Below, piece by piece: positions 1-10,077 of a stretch of DNA of 64,000 nt (its first letter is position 1; every line of letters starts with the position of its first letter). The notes under the pieces are model-generated. The model was given only the letters and a program-made list of their open reading frames with translations. It did no database searches and was not told where the DNA came from. The stretch is from Oleiphilus sp. (GTDB lineage: Bacteria; Pseudomonadota; Gammaproteobacteria; Pseudomonadales; Oleiphilaceae). The position numbers and the translations under genes are program-made. The stretch lies in the NCBI GenBank assembly GCA_006212045.1, contig PZPK01000004.1:1-64000 (forward strand), written 5' to 3'.

Positions 1-393
1 TGAGGGAGAAGCAGACTGAAAATCCGGTGCGTCATCGCTTCAGCTGCCACACCAAAGCAGACCTTTTGAATTCAAGAAATCACACTGACTGCTACCCGAA
101 ACCAGGCATATTTAAATTACAACTCGGGGTACTGATTTTAATGATTCGTCGACCTTATTGTGCTTGGTTATTCAGCTAAAAAATGTCTAAGATACCCGTG
201 GTGATTCACACACTGTTTTCTTCCTGGAGAAGCTCGATCTGTAGTTCCTGTTGAGCTCTCAAAAACGTACAAATGTATGAAAACTGAAAAAGTATGGGGG
301 AAGATGAAGCGCGGGCACTAAGCCTAAGAATTTATGCCAATAGCGCGTATCCAGCAACATGCTGTACTCGTTTAATGTATAGCAGCTCAAGAG

Positions 394-1071
394 TTAGCGT
401 CGCTCCTCGAAATCCGAGACTATTTGATCCGTTTCGCATGAGATTGGTGTCGTTATAGTCGACAAAGACGTTTCAGAGTCAAAATGTCCCCCGGCAGAGG
501 TTAAAATCAAAGACTGACTGTTTTCACGGGAGAAAACGACTCTGTCTATCCATATCCAATCTAGTGCACTAGCCACTTCTGTAGTGGATTCCAGTCTTAC
601 TGTATAGATTTCGCTTAGTAGAGGTACGTGCGAGACTGCCTGAACACTCAAGGACGCTAACTCAATTCGGCTACGTAGGTGCTTATTTACTTGGCTAGCG
701 ATCTCTATTCGTTGGTCCAAGTGCGCAGAACCAAGGCCGTTAAAAATACTATCAAGCAAGCCTATCCCGGTAGGCCTAGCGCTATGTGCTGCAAGAAGTT
801 CTTTCTGAAGTCGGCTAAGGCTCTCATCTGACTCGCTTAGTTTCCTAACTAATGCAAGATAAGATTCAGGCCATAAAAAATTTGACAGTTCCTTTGCATT
901 TTCGGGTAGATGCCCTTCCTTACAGAAATAAATAGAGGAAAGCATCGCTATTGCGGCATGTTGTTCAAGCGCAAGATCCATTCCGCTTTTTGGCGGAGCA
1001 GTTCTTTTGTCTTTCGCAGCACAACCGATTAAAAGCGCCAAAGCGAGCATGAGTAGAAGAGATCTCATCAC
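394..1071 (-). CDS. Hypothetical lipoprotein
   Basis: 225 aa ORF starting MMRSLLLMLALALLIGCAAKD: signal peptide with lipobox LIGC; no recognised family. Confidence 0.65.
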   Translation of the reverse strand: MMRSLLLMLALALLIGCAAKDKRTAPPKSGMDLALEQHAAIAMLSSIYFCKEGHLPENAKELSNFLWPESYLALVRKLSESDESLSRLQKELLAAHSARPTGIGLLDSIFNGLGSAHLDQRIEIASQVNKHLRSRIELASLSVQAVSHVPLLSEIYTVRLESTTEVASALDWIWIDRVVFSRENSQSLILTSAGGHFDSETSLSTITTPISCETDQIVSDFEERR

Positions 1072-1146
1072 GAATAGGGACCCAAAAAGTGTGTTAAATT
1101 GTAGTAGTTCAGACTTGATCTGACAGTTACCGATTTCTCAAGAAGG

Positions 1147-1675
1147 TGTCTGTCAGGTCAGATTCAGTTTACGAACTTTTCCTTCCAGATGCTTTTCCCA
1201 TCTCGCAAAGTTTCCATTGGTGTTCTGCCACAACAACGTTTGCCCTGATGGGTGCGCTCATTATTGTAGTATTCCAGCCATTCGTCCAGATCTGCTTGCA
1301 GTTCCTCAACAGAACCGAAGATCTTTCTGCGTAAAGCAGGCTGATAAAACCCCTGCAAGATGGTCTTATGAAAGCGCTCGTAGATGCCATTGGTTTGAGG
1401 ATGTCGCGCTTTCGTTTTCGTGTGCTCAATGTCGTTCACAGCAATATAAAGCTGGTAGTCATTACTATCCGCTTTACCGCAGTATTCCGTGCCACGGTCA
1501 GTCAGAATTCTCAGCACTGGGAGCTGCCCTGAAGCATAGAACGGGAGCACTCGATCATTAAGCAAGTCTGCCGCTGTAATCGGTGTCTTCGTTGTATAAA
1601 GCTTGCAGTGAGCGACACGGGAATAAGTGTCGACATAGGTTTGCTGATAAACACGACCCACACCTTTAATTAAAA
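1147..1675 (-). mobile_element. IS481-family insertion sequence remnant (3' portion only)
   Basis: Transposase C-terminal half followed by a TGT-starting putative terminal repeat (TGTCTGTCAGGTCAGATT at 1147-1164); 5' half of the transposase is absent. Confidence 0.7.
1164..1661 (-). pseudogene. IS481-like transposase, truncated (DDE integrase core fragment)
   Basis: Translation GRVYQQTYVDTYSRVAHCKLY...RILTDRGTEYCG...HPQTNGIYERFHKTILQGFY...EYYNNERTHQGKRCCGRTPMETL matches the rve/IS481 catalytic core; N-terminal HTH region missing. Confidence 0.8.
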
Positions 1676-1700
1676 GGGGTCGAGCAATTAAAAGGGGTCG
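1668..1700. repeat. Tandem direct repeat AATTAAAAGGGGTCG (2 copies, 18-bp period)
   Basis: Identical 15-mers at 1668-1682 and 1686-1700. Confidence 0.85.
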
Positions 1701-2266
1701 GGTCGAATAAAAAACGTACTACAACAAGCAATGCAAACAATAGGGTTAGGCGCTCACTAGAAATACATTAATCCTGGTTTTTTATTCGCGTCTTGCCTGC
1801 CTCAAGAAAAGGGGAAGCACCTATTTTTTGCTCGCGTTCATTGGAGATTCCAGAAGTCCGCTTTCGGTCAGGAGCGAATGTAACTAGGTCTCGTTAGACA
1901 GGGTCTGCCTTACTTTTCAGAAGCTGCCATCTTTTAAAAGCGTTTCCTGCGTCTCCTTTGCCCAGCGCCAGCCCTAATTTTTAGTAGGAGCGCAATATCT
2001 GCTATTGTCTCATGCGAAAGTTAGGCAACTCTAGTTGCGATTGCCCGAGCAACCTATATGGTTACATTATGGTTTCGTCACCAAGGTCAGCTATCTCAAA
2101 GCCATCTTCAAGCACCCTGTTGAGCCACGGCGCCGTGTGAGGAACGAAAAATGTTGCGGTCTTTGATGAAGTTTTGTGGTGAAATGAGCGTTGGGAGCTC
2201 CCGAAAGTATTTTTTAATTTTTTACCGTTGGGCGCAGCTTGGGCACAATTTGGGCACAGAAATAAA

Positions 2267-2301
2267 AAAGGCCGATATCATCCGAAGACGAATCGACCTT
2301 T
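2267..2301 (-). terminator. Rho-independent terminator downstream of tRNA-Leu
   Basis: On the - strand AAAGGTCGAT-TCGTC-TTCG-GATGA-TATCGGCCTTTTTT: long stem, TTCG tetraloop, T-run. Confidence 0.85.
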
Positions 2302-2340
2302 CTTAAGAACTAATTGTTATTAAAAACAACTAGTTGAAAT

Positions 2341-2428
2341 TGGTGCCCAGGAGAGGACTTGAACCTCCACGGGGTTACCCCCACTAGCACCTGAAGCTAG
2401 CGTGTCTACCAATTTTCACCACCTGGGC
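2341..2428 (-). tRNA. tRNA-Leu (anticodon CAG)
   Basis: RC reads GCCCAGGTGGTGAAAATTGGTAGACACGCTAGCTTCAGGTGCTAG...GGTTCAAGTCCTCTCCTGGGCACCA; closed acceptor stem, anticodon loop TTCAGGT, long variable arm, encoded CCA. Confidence 0.95.
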
Positions 2429-2558
2429 ATTGCAACGTGGCACTTTTCACCACCTTTGCTCGACCACATTTGTGTCGAGGCCGCGAATTATCAACATCGG
2501 AATGCCTGCTGTCAACCGCAAATATCGGCTTCTTTCAACACTCCGCTGTTCGCACCTG

Positions 2559-4259
2559 TCACGCCTCTTCAATCCGCCTGCCTGAAGCACCTGCTGAAGC
2601 AGACAGAACCTTACCCGCCTCATTGAGTACAGTGTAATCTGAAGACTTCACAGAACTGACGAAGATCCATTCAGCAGTCACTTTTTGATGTGTCAGCTCG
2701 ACTGTCATAAAGCCACGGTCACCTGTATTTGCGAATTTCAACGGCTCTACAAGCTGAGTAACACCGGCCGCTACAGCCAAGGGATCTTCAGGCAGATACG
2801 TCTCCAACCCTGGAGAGGATACTCCGGGAGTCGCAAATTCAACGCCTACAGCGCTTCCATCCAAGGCTTCCAGATTGTTAGCCCAGGCATTATGTGTATC
2901 ACCCGCGAGACAAACCATGTTTTTGTTGAGAGCCTGTACCGTGCCAAACAGGACTTCCCGCTCATAGGCGTAACCATCCCAGGCATCCAGATTGTAAGGA
3001 ATAGAAGGCAGCTGAAGAATGGCCAACTGTTCGGGCGTCAACAACTCAGGGTTCGTTTGGGCCAGTTCTGCCAGCGCCGCATAGTCTCCCAGCGAGATCT
3101 GCTGGGTAGCCACCGCTGCCGGCAAAAGCATACGCCCCATCAGAACCTGCTGCCCCAGCACTTGCCAAGTTGCGCCGGATGTCGCCATGCCATTGGACAA
3201 CCAGTTCAATTGTTCCTGCCCCAGTAGCTGACGTGATGGATTTGATACATCGGCAACAAATGCTTCACCGTTGAATCCTCCCGTTAAGGGATCAATATAA
3301 TCTGCGTAATCGAGCTGCTTGTCACGCGCCACTAATCGGGTGTCCAACATATACAAACTGAGTAAGTCACCTACTTCAAACTGCCGATATACCTGATCAC
3401 TCACCTCTCCTTCCCGCACAGGCATCCACTCATAGTAGGCTTTCAAGGCCGCCGCTTTACGATCCGAAAACAGGCCCTCTCCTTCATTGTGATTCTCTGC
3501 GCCATCTTTGTACGCATCATTGGTAATTTCATGATCGTCCCAAACACAGATAAAAGGCTTTTTCTTGTGTAAACGCTGCAGAGCTTTATCAGATCGATAC
3601 TGGGCATAGCGGGTTCGATAGTCTTGCAAACTTATTATTTCCGTCAGGGGATTTGGAATTCGTCCCATTGCCTCGGCATCTTCCGTTGCATAGCCCCCCA
3701 TCCCGTATTCGTAAATATAATCACCAAGATGCAGCACAGCATCTACATCCCGTTGCTTTGCGGCCTCCTCGTAGGCGTGAAAAAAACCGGCCGGATAATT
3801 TGAGCAGGAGAAAACTGCCAGCTTGAAAGACTCCACATGCCCTTCGGGAAGTGTTCTGGTTTTACCTGTCGGTGAATCTATCAAACGCCCTTGCTTGTTC
3901 AGGGCAATAAACTTGTAGAAATATTTTCTTCCGGGCTGTAAACCTTCAACGTCGACCTTCATAGTAAAGTCTTTGCCTGCATCGGTTTTCACAAAGCCAT
4001 ACCGCACCACATGTCGAAAATGCCGATCTTTCGCTACCAGCCAAAGAGCCCGGGGAGAACTGGCTTCATCACTGGGAGTGACGCGAGTCCAGATAATTAC
4101 CTGCGTCTGGGTCGGATCACCGCTGGCAACACCATGCTTGAATTTTACGGGCGCAAATCCCCCCCAAAATCCCGCGTTTGCGCTCATTGCCAAAGCGCTG
4201 CCACCGGCTAGCAACCCACCTTTCAGAAGTGCACGCCTACCTATGGTTAATTGACTCAT
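2559..4259 (-). CDS. phoD: Alkaline phosphatase D (PhoD-like metallophosphatase), Tat-exported
   Basis: Tat-like signal RRALLKGGLLAGGSALAM; motifs FKHGVASGDPTQTQVIIWTRVTP, LHLGDYIYEYG, WDDHEITND, LAGDTHNAW. Confidence 0.9.
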   Translation of the reverse strand: MSQLTIGRRALLKGGLLAGGSALAMSANAGFWGGFAPVKFKHGVASGDPTQTQVIIWTRVTPSDEASSPRALWLVAKDRHFRHVVRYGFVKTDAGKDFTMKVDVEGLQPGRKYFYKFIALNKQGRLIDSPTGKTRTLPEGHVESFKLAVFSCSNYPAGFFHAYEEAAKQRDVDAVLHLGDYIYEYGMGGYATEDAEAMGRIPNPLTEIISLQDYRTRYAQYRSDKALQRLHKKKPFICVWDDHEITNDAYKDGAENHNEGEGLFSDRKAAALKAYYEWMPVREGEVSDQVYRQFEVGDLLSLYMLDTRLVARDKQLDYADYIDPLTGGFNGEAFVADVSNPSRQLLGQEQLNWLSNGMATSGATWQVLGQQVLMGRMLLPAAVATQQISLGDYAALAELAQTNPELLTPEQLAILQLPSIPYNLDAWDGYAYEREVLFGTVQALNKNMVCLAGDTHNAWANNLEALDGSAVGVEFATPGVSSPGLETYLPEDPLAVAAGVTQLVEPLKFANTGDRGFMTVELTHQKVTAEWIFVSSVKSSDYTVLNEAGKVLSASAGASGRRIEEA

Positions 4260-4443
4260 ACTGATTCCCCCGTCGTTATATTTGTAGTGACTTCAGCACT
4301 CGGACCAAAACTTGCATTACCGATGCACAAGTCCAAGAATGCGTTTACCAGTTCAGGAATTCTGCGCCAATGCTTTGACAGCAATGTGACAAGCACAACA
4401 CTTTTTAGCCAGGCTTCACCGGACAGCATTCAGCTCGCACGTT

Positions 4444-5592
4444 TCAATTTATACTTTGGAGGAGAACAAATTTGTGATCTGAAGCCAAAACCCTGCAATT
4501 GCCAAACAATGACTTCAGCACTTTGTGGTACCCAAGGTGCCGGTTTGCAACAACCCACAATTCGCCTTGCCGTACAAGCGCCTTGAGACAATCAGAAAAA
4601 AGGCCGCGCGCAATCTCGGTACTGACGGTGGTTTGCTGGTGAAAAGGAGGATTACACAGAATCAGCTCATAGCCGTCGATCAGCGCGTTTTTCAAACCAT
4701 CTCCTGCCTGGACATGCGCTTTACGACCGACAAAATTCTTCTTAAGGTTACGCTCAGTACTGTCAATCGCCTGAAACGATTCATCATAAAAGTGCACAAC
4801 GGCTTCAGCGTGCTGCCTCATATAGGCCAGGCCCAAGACCCCATTACCACAGGCCAGATCCGCAACCAGATGTCGTTCGGGTATCAGATTCATGTTCTGG
4901 AGCATAAAGCGGCTACCGATATCCAGGCGTTCTCGGCTAAATACATTGGGAGCACTGACGAGTTTTAATTCATACCCGCTGAGCTCCACCGGATTGTCCT
5001 TCGGTAAACATGCGGTGAGGGATGAATCTGCCTGCGCACGCCAAATGCGTGCTTTTTTGACTCCAGGATAAAATTCAGCCGGGCCAAAGTATTCTGATAA
5101 CAGTTCGAACTGCCCGCGACTGAGATGTTTGTCCATTCCCGCCAGTAACAACTCACAACCTTGCGGAACCCATTGTCTTAGTGCAACAAGCAATGCGGCC
5201 AGTTGGGACTTCATTTTGGGGACTCTGCCGATTACCAAATCGGGACGCGGCATCGCACTCAGAAGGTCAAATGACGTTTGACTTACCAAATGCGAGTTGT
5301 CCAGACAATTGTCATCCATGTTTCGCCGAATGGCTTCAAAAGACAACCAGGAATCGCCATAAACGATCGGACGATAATTGAATAGCGGTAAGGTCAGTGC
5401 GCCAAACTGATCGTGCACTATGCAAAGCCCCGCTTCCGCCCCAGAACCTTCGAGACGTTGTTTCGCCTCAGACAGAAGATAAAGATCTGCGGCATCCCAG
5501 GCCCTTAACTGGCTGTTCGCGTAGAAAGGGTATCGCTTAAGCTTGAGCGATTGATCCGCATGAACAAATTGCTGGGTTTCGGATTCTGACAC
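4444..5592 (-). CDS. rlmG: 23S rRNA (guanine-N2)-methyltransferase RlmG
   Basis: DLACGNGVLGL SAM motif, ILCNPPFHQ motif, C-terminal WVVANRHLGYHKVLKSLFGNCRVLASDHKFVLL typical of RlmG/RsmC. Confidence 0.85.
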   Translation of the reverse strand: MSESETQQFVHADQSLKLKRYPFYANSQLRAWDAADLYLLSEAKQRLEGSGAEAGLCIVHDQFGALTLPLFNYRPIVYGDSWLSFEAIRRNMDDNCLDNSHLVSQTSFDLLSAMPRPDLVIGRVPKMKSQLAALLVALRQWVPQGCELLLAGMDKHLSRGQFELLSEYFGPAEFYPGVKKARIWRAQADSSLTACLPKDNPVELSGYELKLVSAPNVFSRERLDIGSRFMLQNMNLIPERHLVADLACGNGVLGLAYMRQHAEAVVHFYDESFQAIDSTERNLKKNFVGRKAHVQAGDGLKNALIDGYELILCNPPFHQQTTVSTEIARGLFSDCLKALVRQGELWVVANRHLGYHKVLKSLFGNCRVLASDHKFVLLQSIN

Positions 5593-5746
5593 CGATCAAT
5601 TTCCTTAAAACTGCATTTATCAGCGCATCTTACACAATGATGTTTCCGGCCACGAATCCAACATTGGATTCTCCCTTTCCAATCACGCAATGCCGAACCT
5701 ACTGAATGGCACAACAAGAAAAACCACGAGTTATCCCGGCAATTGG

Positions 5747-6526
5747 TCACATGGGGGCGACAGCACGCAAATGGCAACTCAATCGCTTTTCCCGCACGTA
5801 GGATATCCCGTTGGAAAAATCTACTGACCAGGCTAACTCTCTGGAGAATTTGTTTTCCGAACCGCTCCAGTACTGTCCCGAACGGGTAAAAGGGAAATAC
5901 TCGCGATCGATGTCCGGACTGAAATTGACAGGGTGGTCGAGTGACTGCAACTCCAGTTGCGTCGGCAATCTCCAGCCGTTCAAACCGCAATGCCGGCTCC
6001 GATTCATCTCGGCCACGTAACTGCGGGTGTCGCAACTGATAAACAGGCAGTCGCCACTGTCTGCCAGGCCACTCTGTAGACCCTCTGCATCAACACTAAA
6101 CCAGCTGTAGGTGTGTTCGGCATCCCGCCAACTACCGTCATTCGTTTTGACTTCCCAGACCACCCGTTTCTGGCGATCAAGCACACAGCTCCATTGCGGC
6201 GCCTCCGCCGGTAGCTGTTCACCATGCGCATCGATTTTGACAAAGCGATCATCGAACTGTTCGACTGCTCTCGACTCGAGACCTGACACAACGGTCACAT
6301 GTGTAGTCTCCGGGTCTTCAGATAAGGTCAGCGGTACAGTATCAAGTGCCGAAGTGCTTTGTTCTGCTTTGACAACCTGATCACGCTTCGACTCTGGATA
6401 AAGCAACCAGACAAATACAAACGCGAGTAAGGCCAGCAACATCAGATCCACTAGCGCCAGAAAGAGGGCTCCCGGCTTTATAAGACCTGCAACACCTCGC
6501 TTACGACCATCATTGTCCAGTTTCAT
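5747..6526 (-). CDS. Membrane-anchored DUF1566 (Lcl C-terminal domain) protein
   Basis: N-terminal TM segment (LFLALVDLMLLALLAFVFVWLLYP) then CGLNGWRLPTQLELQSLDHP...YWSGSENKFSRELAWSVDFSNG, characteristic of DUF1566. Confidence 0.75.
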   Translation of the reverse strand: MKLDNDGRKRGVAGLIKPGALFLALVDLMLLALLAFVFVWLLYPESKRDQVVKAEQSTSALDTVPLTLSEDPETTHVTVVSGLESRAVEQFDDRFVKIDAHGEQLPAEAPQWSCVLDRQKRVVWEVKTNDGSWRDAEHTYSWFSVDAEGLQSGLADSGDCLFISCDTRSYVAEMNRSRHCGLNGWRLPTQLELQSLDHPVNFSPDIDREYFPFTRSGQYWSGSENKFSRELAWSVDFSNGISYVREKRLSCHLRAVAPM

Positions 6527-6762
6527 TGAGCGATACCCGGCAACGGCTTACCCAACAGTTTAACCCGATTTTAGCGCTTCCTATTAGTGCGCTTTGATAC
6601 GCCGATTTTAGTCTGGCTAAAGTCCCTTAGTGCAGATCATGAAAAGCGTGAACGAAAATTAATTCTGGGAACTTTGCCGGCTTCGGGTTGTCCGTTATAG
6701 TAACTTGCAAGTCTGGCATAGCTCCAATAATAACAATGTTTTGCTGAAAAGGATGACGCAAT

Positions 6763-7161
6763 ATGAGCCTGATCGAACACCGCAACCTGTCACGCATAGA
6801 CTGTTTCCACGTAAAGCTGCATCAGGGCTTTGAACCCGAGTGGAACATTCCCATCAATGATCCGAGTCGTACTGCCGCTATCGTGGTTGATATCAGCCCG
6901 GAAGGCTGTTGCATCATTTTGAACAAAGCCGTTTCAATCGATGAGCTGCCCTGTCTGGAAATCGGCCTGAACCAGCAGTCGGTCACATTTAAAGTCGAAA
7001 CACGTTGGCAGGATTTAAGTTACTCGGTGGCCTGTAAGCGGGTCGGGCTGAAATTTATTGACCCACCTCAAATAATCAACGACCAGATTAAAGGTATTCA
7101 CGCGATCACAAATGATAAAAGCAGCGGATTCTTAACCGGGCGCGTTCTCAGCCACCAGTAG
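6763..7161 (+). CDS. PilZ domain protein
   Basis: RNLSR (RxxxR) near N-terminus and DISPEG (DxSxxG) motif. Confidence 0.75.
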   Translation: MSLIEHRNLSRIDCFHVKLHQGFEPEWNIPINDPSRTAAIVVDISPEGCCIILNKAVSIDELPCLEIGLNQQSVTFKVETRWQDLSYSVACKRVGLKFIDPPQIINDQIKGIHAITNDKSSGFLTGRVLSHQ

Positions 7162-7208
7162 CCTGCATACACTGCCATACCCGATATCGGAATAAGGTGA
7201 GCTAAAGG

Positions 7209-7237
7209 TGTAAGACCCGGACGCCTTACATTTTTTT
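7209..7237 (+). terminator. Probable rho-independent terminator after the PilZ gene
   Basis: TGTAAG-N10-CTTACA followed by TTTTTTT; short stem. Confidence 0.5.
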
Positions 7238-9614
7238 AGCTGGCTACACGGTTTTGGCCGTCTCCTGACTCCCACCTGGCAGAGGTAGAGTCAGCCAGAC
7301 GGTGATCTGATAACCATTCAACAAATGAGTCGGCCGGCATGGGGCGTGCGATCAGATAACCCTGTATCATTTGACAGTTTAGACGCTTGAGAAATTGATA
7401 TTGCCCGGATGTTTCAACCCCTTCAGCAATCAACTCCAGACCGAGCGTCGATGATAAGCCGATCAGGGCAGCCGTAATCACATCCTTGTCGCTATCCTGG
7501 CGCGCATCGGAGATAAAGGATGGATCCATTTTCAAACGATCAATACCGGAATCTCGCAAACCGCCCAGAGAAGAATATCCGGAACCGAAGTCATCGATTG
7601 CCACAAGAACTCCCATACCTTTGAGGAGCTTGAGATTTTCGGCAATCACATCGCTATCAATCAATGTGCTTTCCGTAATTTCCAGCTCAAGCAAGGCCGC
7701 TGGCAGTCCGGTACTGTTCAGAATGGCCTGAACCCTGTCGGCCATATCACCTTGTCGAAGTTGGCGTACAGACATATTCACCGCAACTCGCAAATCTGTG
7801 AACCCCCTATCCTGCCAACGCATTGCATCTTCACAGGCGCGCTTCAGCACCCACTCCCCAACGCCCCTGATCAGACCAGTGTCCTCGAGCGAGGGAACAA
7901 ACTCGGAAGGGCCAATAATGTCTCCGCTACTGAACCAGCGTAAAAGTGCTTCAGCCGAGACGACTCGACCCGATTCCAGATCTACCACCGGCTGATAAAA
8001 CAGCTGAAACTCTCCTTTATCCAGCGCCGATCGCAAATGATTCTCCATTACCAAACGCCGTTGCGCTCTGTGATCCAGCTCTTTGGTGAAAAATTCGAAT
8101 CCCTGACGCCCTTTTTCCTTCGCGAGATACATGGCCGAATCTGCATTTTTCAGTAATCCCTGCGCGTCCTGAGCATCCTCTGGAAAGAGGGTTACCCCCA
8201 TGCTGGTTGAGACATGAATCGACTCTCCTGTAATCAGATAGGTGCCATTGATCGCCTTCAGTAGCTGATCAACGACACGCTCCAGATCTTCTGCGGATTG
8301 GACACGCTCCATTATCACAGTAAATTCGTCGCCGCCCAGCCGGGCCGCTGTATCGGCTTCACGCACCGTACTTTTCAAGCGGTTCGCAACCTGCATAAGA
8401 AGCGCATCGCCTGCCGCATGCCCCATCGCATCATTGATAGCCTTGAACTGATCTAGATCCAGGAAGATCAGTCCAACTTTTTGCTCATTGCGCTTGGCGA
8501 TATAGATGGCATGTTCGAGTCGATCAAGAAACAGCGCACGGTTTGGCAAACCCGTTAACGAATCGTAGCTAGCCAAATAACTGAGCTTTTCTTCCGCTGC
8601 CTTAAGCTCAGATATGTCATAGATCAAACTGGTCATACGCGATTTACCGGCCGTTACTCGCTTCACCTCACCTCGCTGAAGAATATCCTTATAGCCGCCA
8701 TCCGGCAGGCGAACACGTGCTTCGAATTCAAACCGGGAAGCATTCTGATTCGCTTTGTCAAATATCTCCCTGACACGCTGTCGCTCACTTTCGTCCAGAG
8801 CATCCAGAAAACATTCTGTTGACGGGTTGGTTTCCGGGTCAATTCCCAGAATTTCAAAGACACCCCGCGACCAACGATGCAAATTTTTGCGCGAATCCCA
8901 ATCCCATGTCCCAAAGCGCGCAATCGATTGCACATTCTCAATCACTTCCGCCAGATAAGCGGCCTGCTGAGCTGGCTTGGCAATATTTTTATCCACAATC
9001 CACGAGGTCGCACCAACAGAACCAAATACAAACAGCGCAATCAGGGTAAACACAAACTGCTCTTTTTCAGCGCGCTGGATCTGCAAACGCGACAACTGTA
9101 AGGTACGCCGCTCAGCCAGCATATTGGTAATTCTTTTCAGCAAGGCAATGGGTTGGTCTTGGAGACCCGATAGAAAATCAATCGGAACCTGAGTGAAACC
9201 TTCATCAGAATCATTCTGTCGCTGCACCGACCTCCGCAAGACTCTTCCCATCTCAAGGTGCAAAGTCTGGAGGTCGTCCACCAGAACTGACAGCAGAGGG
9301 TCGCTGCTAGTCGCTTCAGCCAATGCGCGGATGCCCAAGTGTGTGAGTTTTTCAGTACGATAAAACGCGCTCAGAAACTGATGGTAGCGACGGGGTTCAT
9401 CTCCTCTCAGCAACACATTTTTCCATTCGTTGAGCTGGTTCTGAAACAGGCCTTTTACCTCGTGACTCTGCTCCAGCATGGCATTGGATTTCAGAAGCAG
9501 ATCTTCTTCAGATTCAATCGAGTCCCTGTAAAAGTTGATGATATAGCCGCAAACTCCTAACCACATCATCAGGGTCAAGACGATGAGTAACAGGAGCTTC
9601 AAACGAACGTTCAT
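7236..9614 (-). CDS. Membrane PAS-GGDEF-EAL bifunctional c-di-GMP protein
   Basis: N-terminal TM (MNVRLKLLLLIVLTLMMWLGVCGYIINFY), PAS, RLGGDEF, AEALLRW, IDDFGSGYSS. ORF track begins at 9680; start at 9614 preferred because TM follows directly. Confidence 0.9.
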   Translation of the reverse strand: MNVRLKLLLLIVLTLMMWLGVCGYIINFYRDSIESEEDLLLKSNAMLEQSHEVKGLFQNQLNEWKNVLLRGDEPRRYHQFLSAFYRTEKLTHLGIRALAEATSSDPLLSVLVDDLQTLHLEMGRVLRRSVQRQNDSDEGFTQVPIDFLSGLQDQPIALLKRITNMLAERRTLQLSRLQIQRAEKEQFVFTLIALFVFGSVGATSWIVDKNIAKPAQQAAYLAEVIENVQSIARFGTWDWDSRKNLHRWSRGVFEILGIDPETNPSTECFLDALDESERQRVREIFDKANQNASRFEFEARVRLPDGGYKDILQRGEVKRVTAGKSRMTSLIYDISELKAAEEKLSYLASYDSLTGLPNRALFLDRLEHAIYIAKRNEQKVGLIFLDLDQFKAINDAMGHAAGDALLMQVANRLKSTVREADTAARLGGDEFTVIMERVQSAEDLERVVDQLLKAINGTYLITGESIHVSTSMGVTLFPEDAQDAQGLLKNADSAMYLAKEKGRQGFEFFTKELDHRAQRRLVMENHLRSALDKGEFQLFYQPVVDLESGRVVSAEALLRWFSSGDIIGPSEFVPSLEDTGLIRGVGEWVLKRACEDAMRWQDRGFTDLRVAVNMSVRQLRQGDMADRVQAILNSTGLPAALLELEITESTLIDSDVIAENLKLLKGMGVLVAIDDFGSGYSSLGGLRDSGIDRLKMDPSFISDARQDSDKDVITAALIGLSSTLGLELIAEGVETSGQYQFLKRLNCQMIQGYLIARPMPADSFVEWLSDHRLADSTSARWESGDGQNRVAS

Positions 9615-10077
9615 TGACACATCCGCCCGAAAGCTGAAGTGCCAATCCACTTCATGGCAGCTCGGTTCAAAGCCCGCCAAATCGCCTTGCCGACCCGTAA
9701 ATTTCGCGTCATCCGCGGCAGGCAGTTGTTGAAAAGCAACTCATTTGGGCATGCGAGCAAACGGGAGAAGTAAACTGTTTTCTTCCCTTGCACGTATGGA
9801 CTGTTGGTGACTACAGGCTTCTGTGCAACCGGATAACTGAGACATGACGCCATAAAAGAACCTCTTATCTGGCTCATACCAGCGCTGCAGTACAAGCATT
9901 GCCCGGCAGCGTTCAATCAGAAATATCATTGAGGCGCTCATGCTGTGGCCTGAACCTAAAGAGACAGGCTTCGGACGACACAGCATCACAGGGTGTATTA
10001 AAGGTAGGCGTCCGCAAGAGAAAATTCAAACCCCGTTCGAACACCTCTTCGACAACGCAGCAACCACAAGAGAAACA

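Noticed and set aside
1700-2340. Possible remnant of an integrase or other gene next to the tRNA
   Set aside because: I could not read any continuous frame with convincing integrase motifs; left as unexplained non-coding sequence.
5505-6035. 176-aa - strand ORF spanning the gap between rlmG and the DUF1566 gene
   Set aside because: Overlaps both better-supported genes in another frame; Arg/Cys-rich shadow composition.
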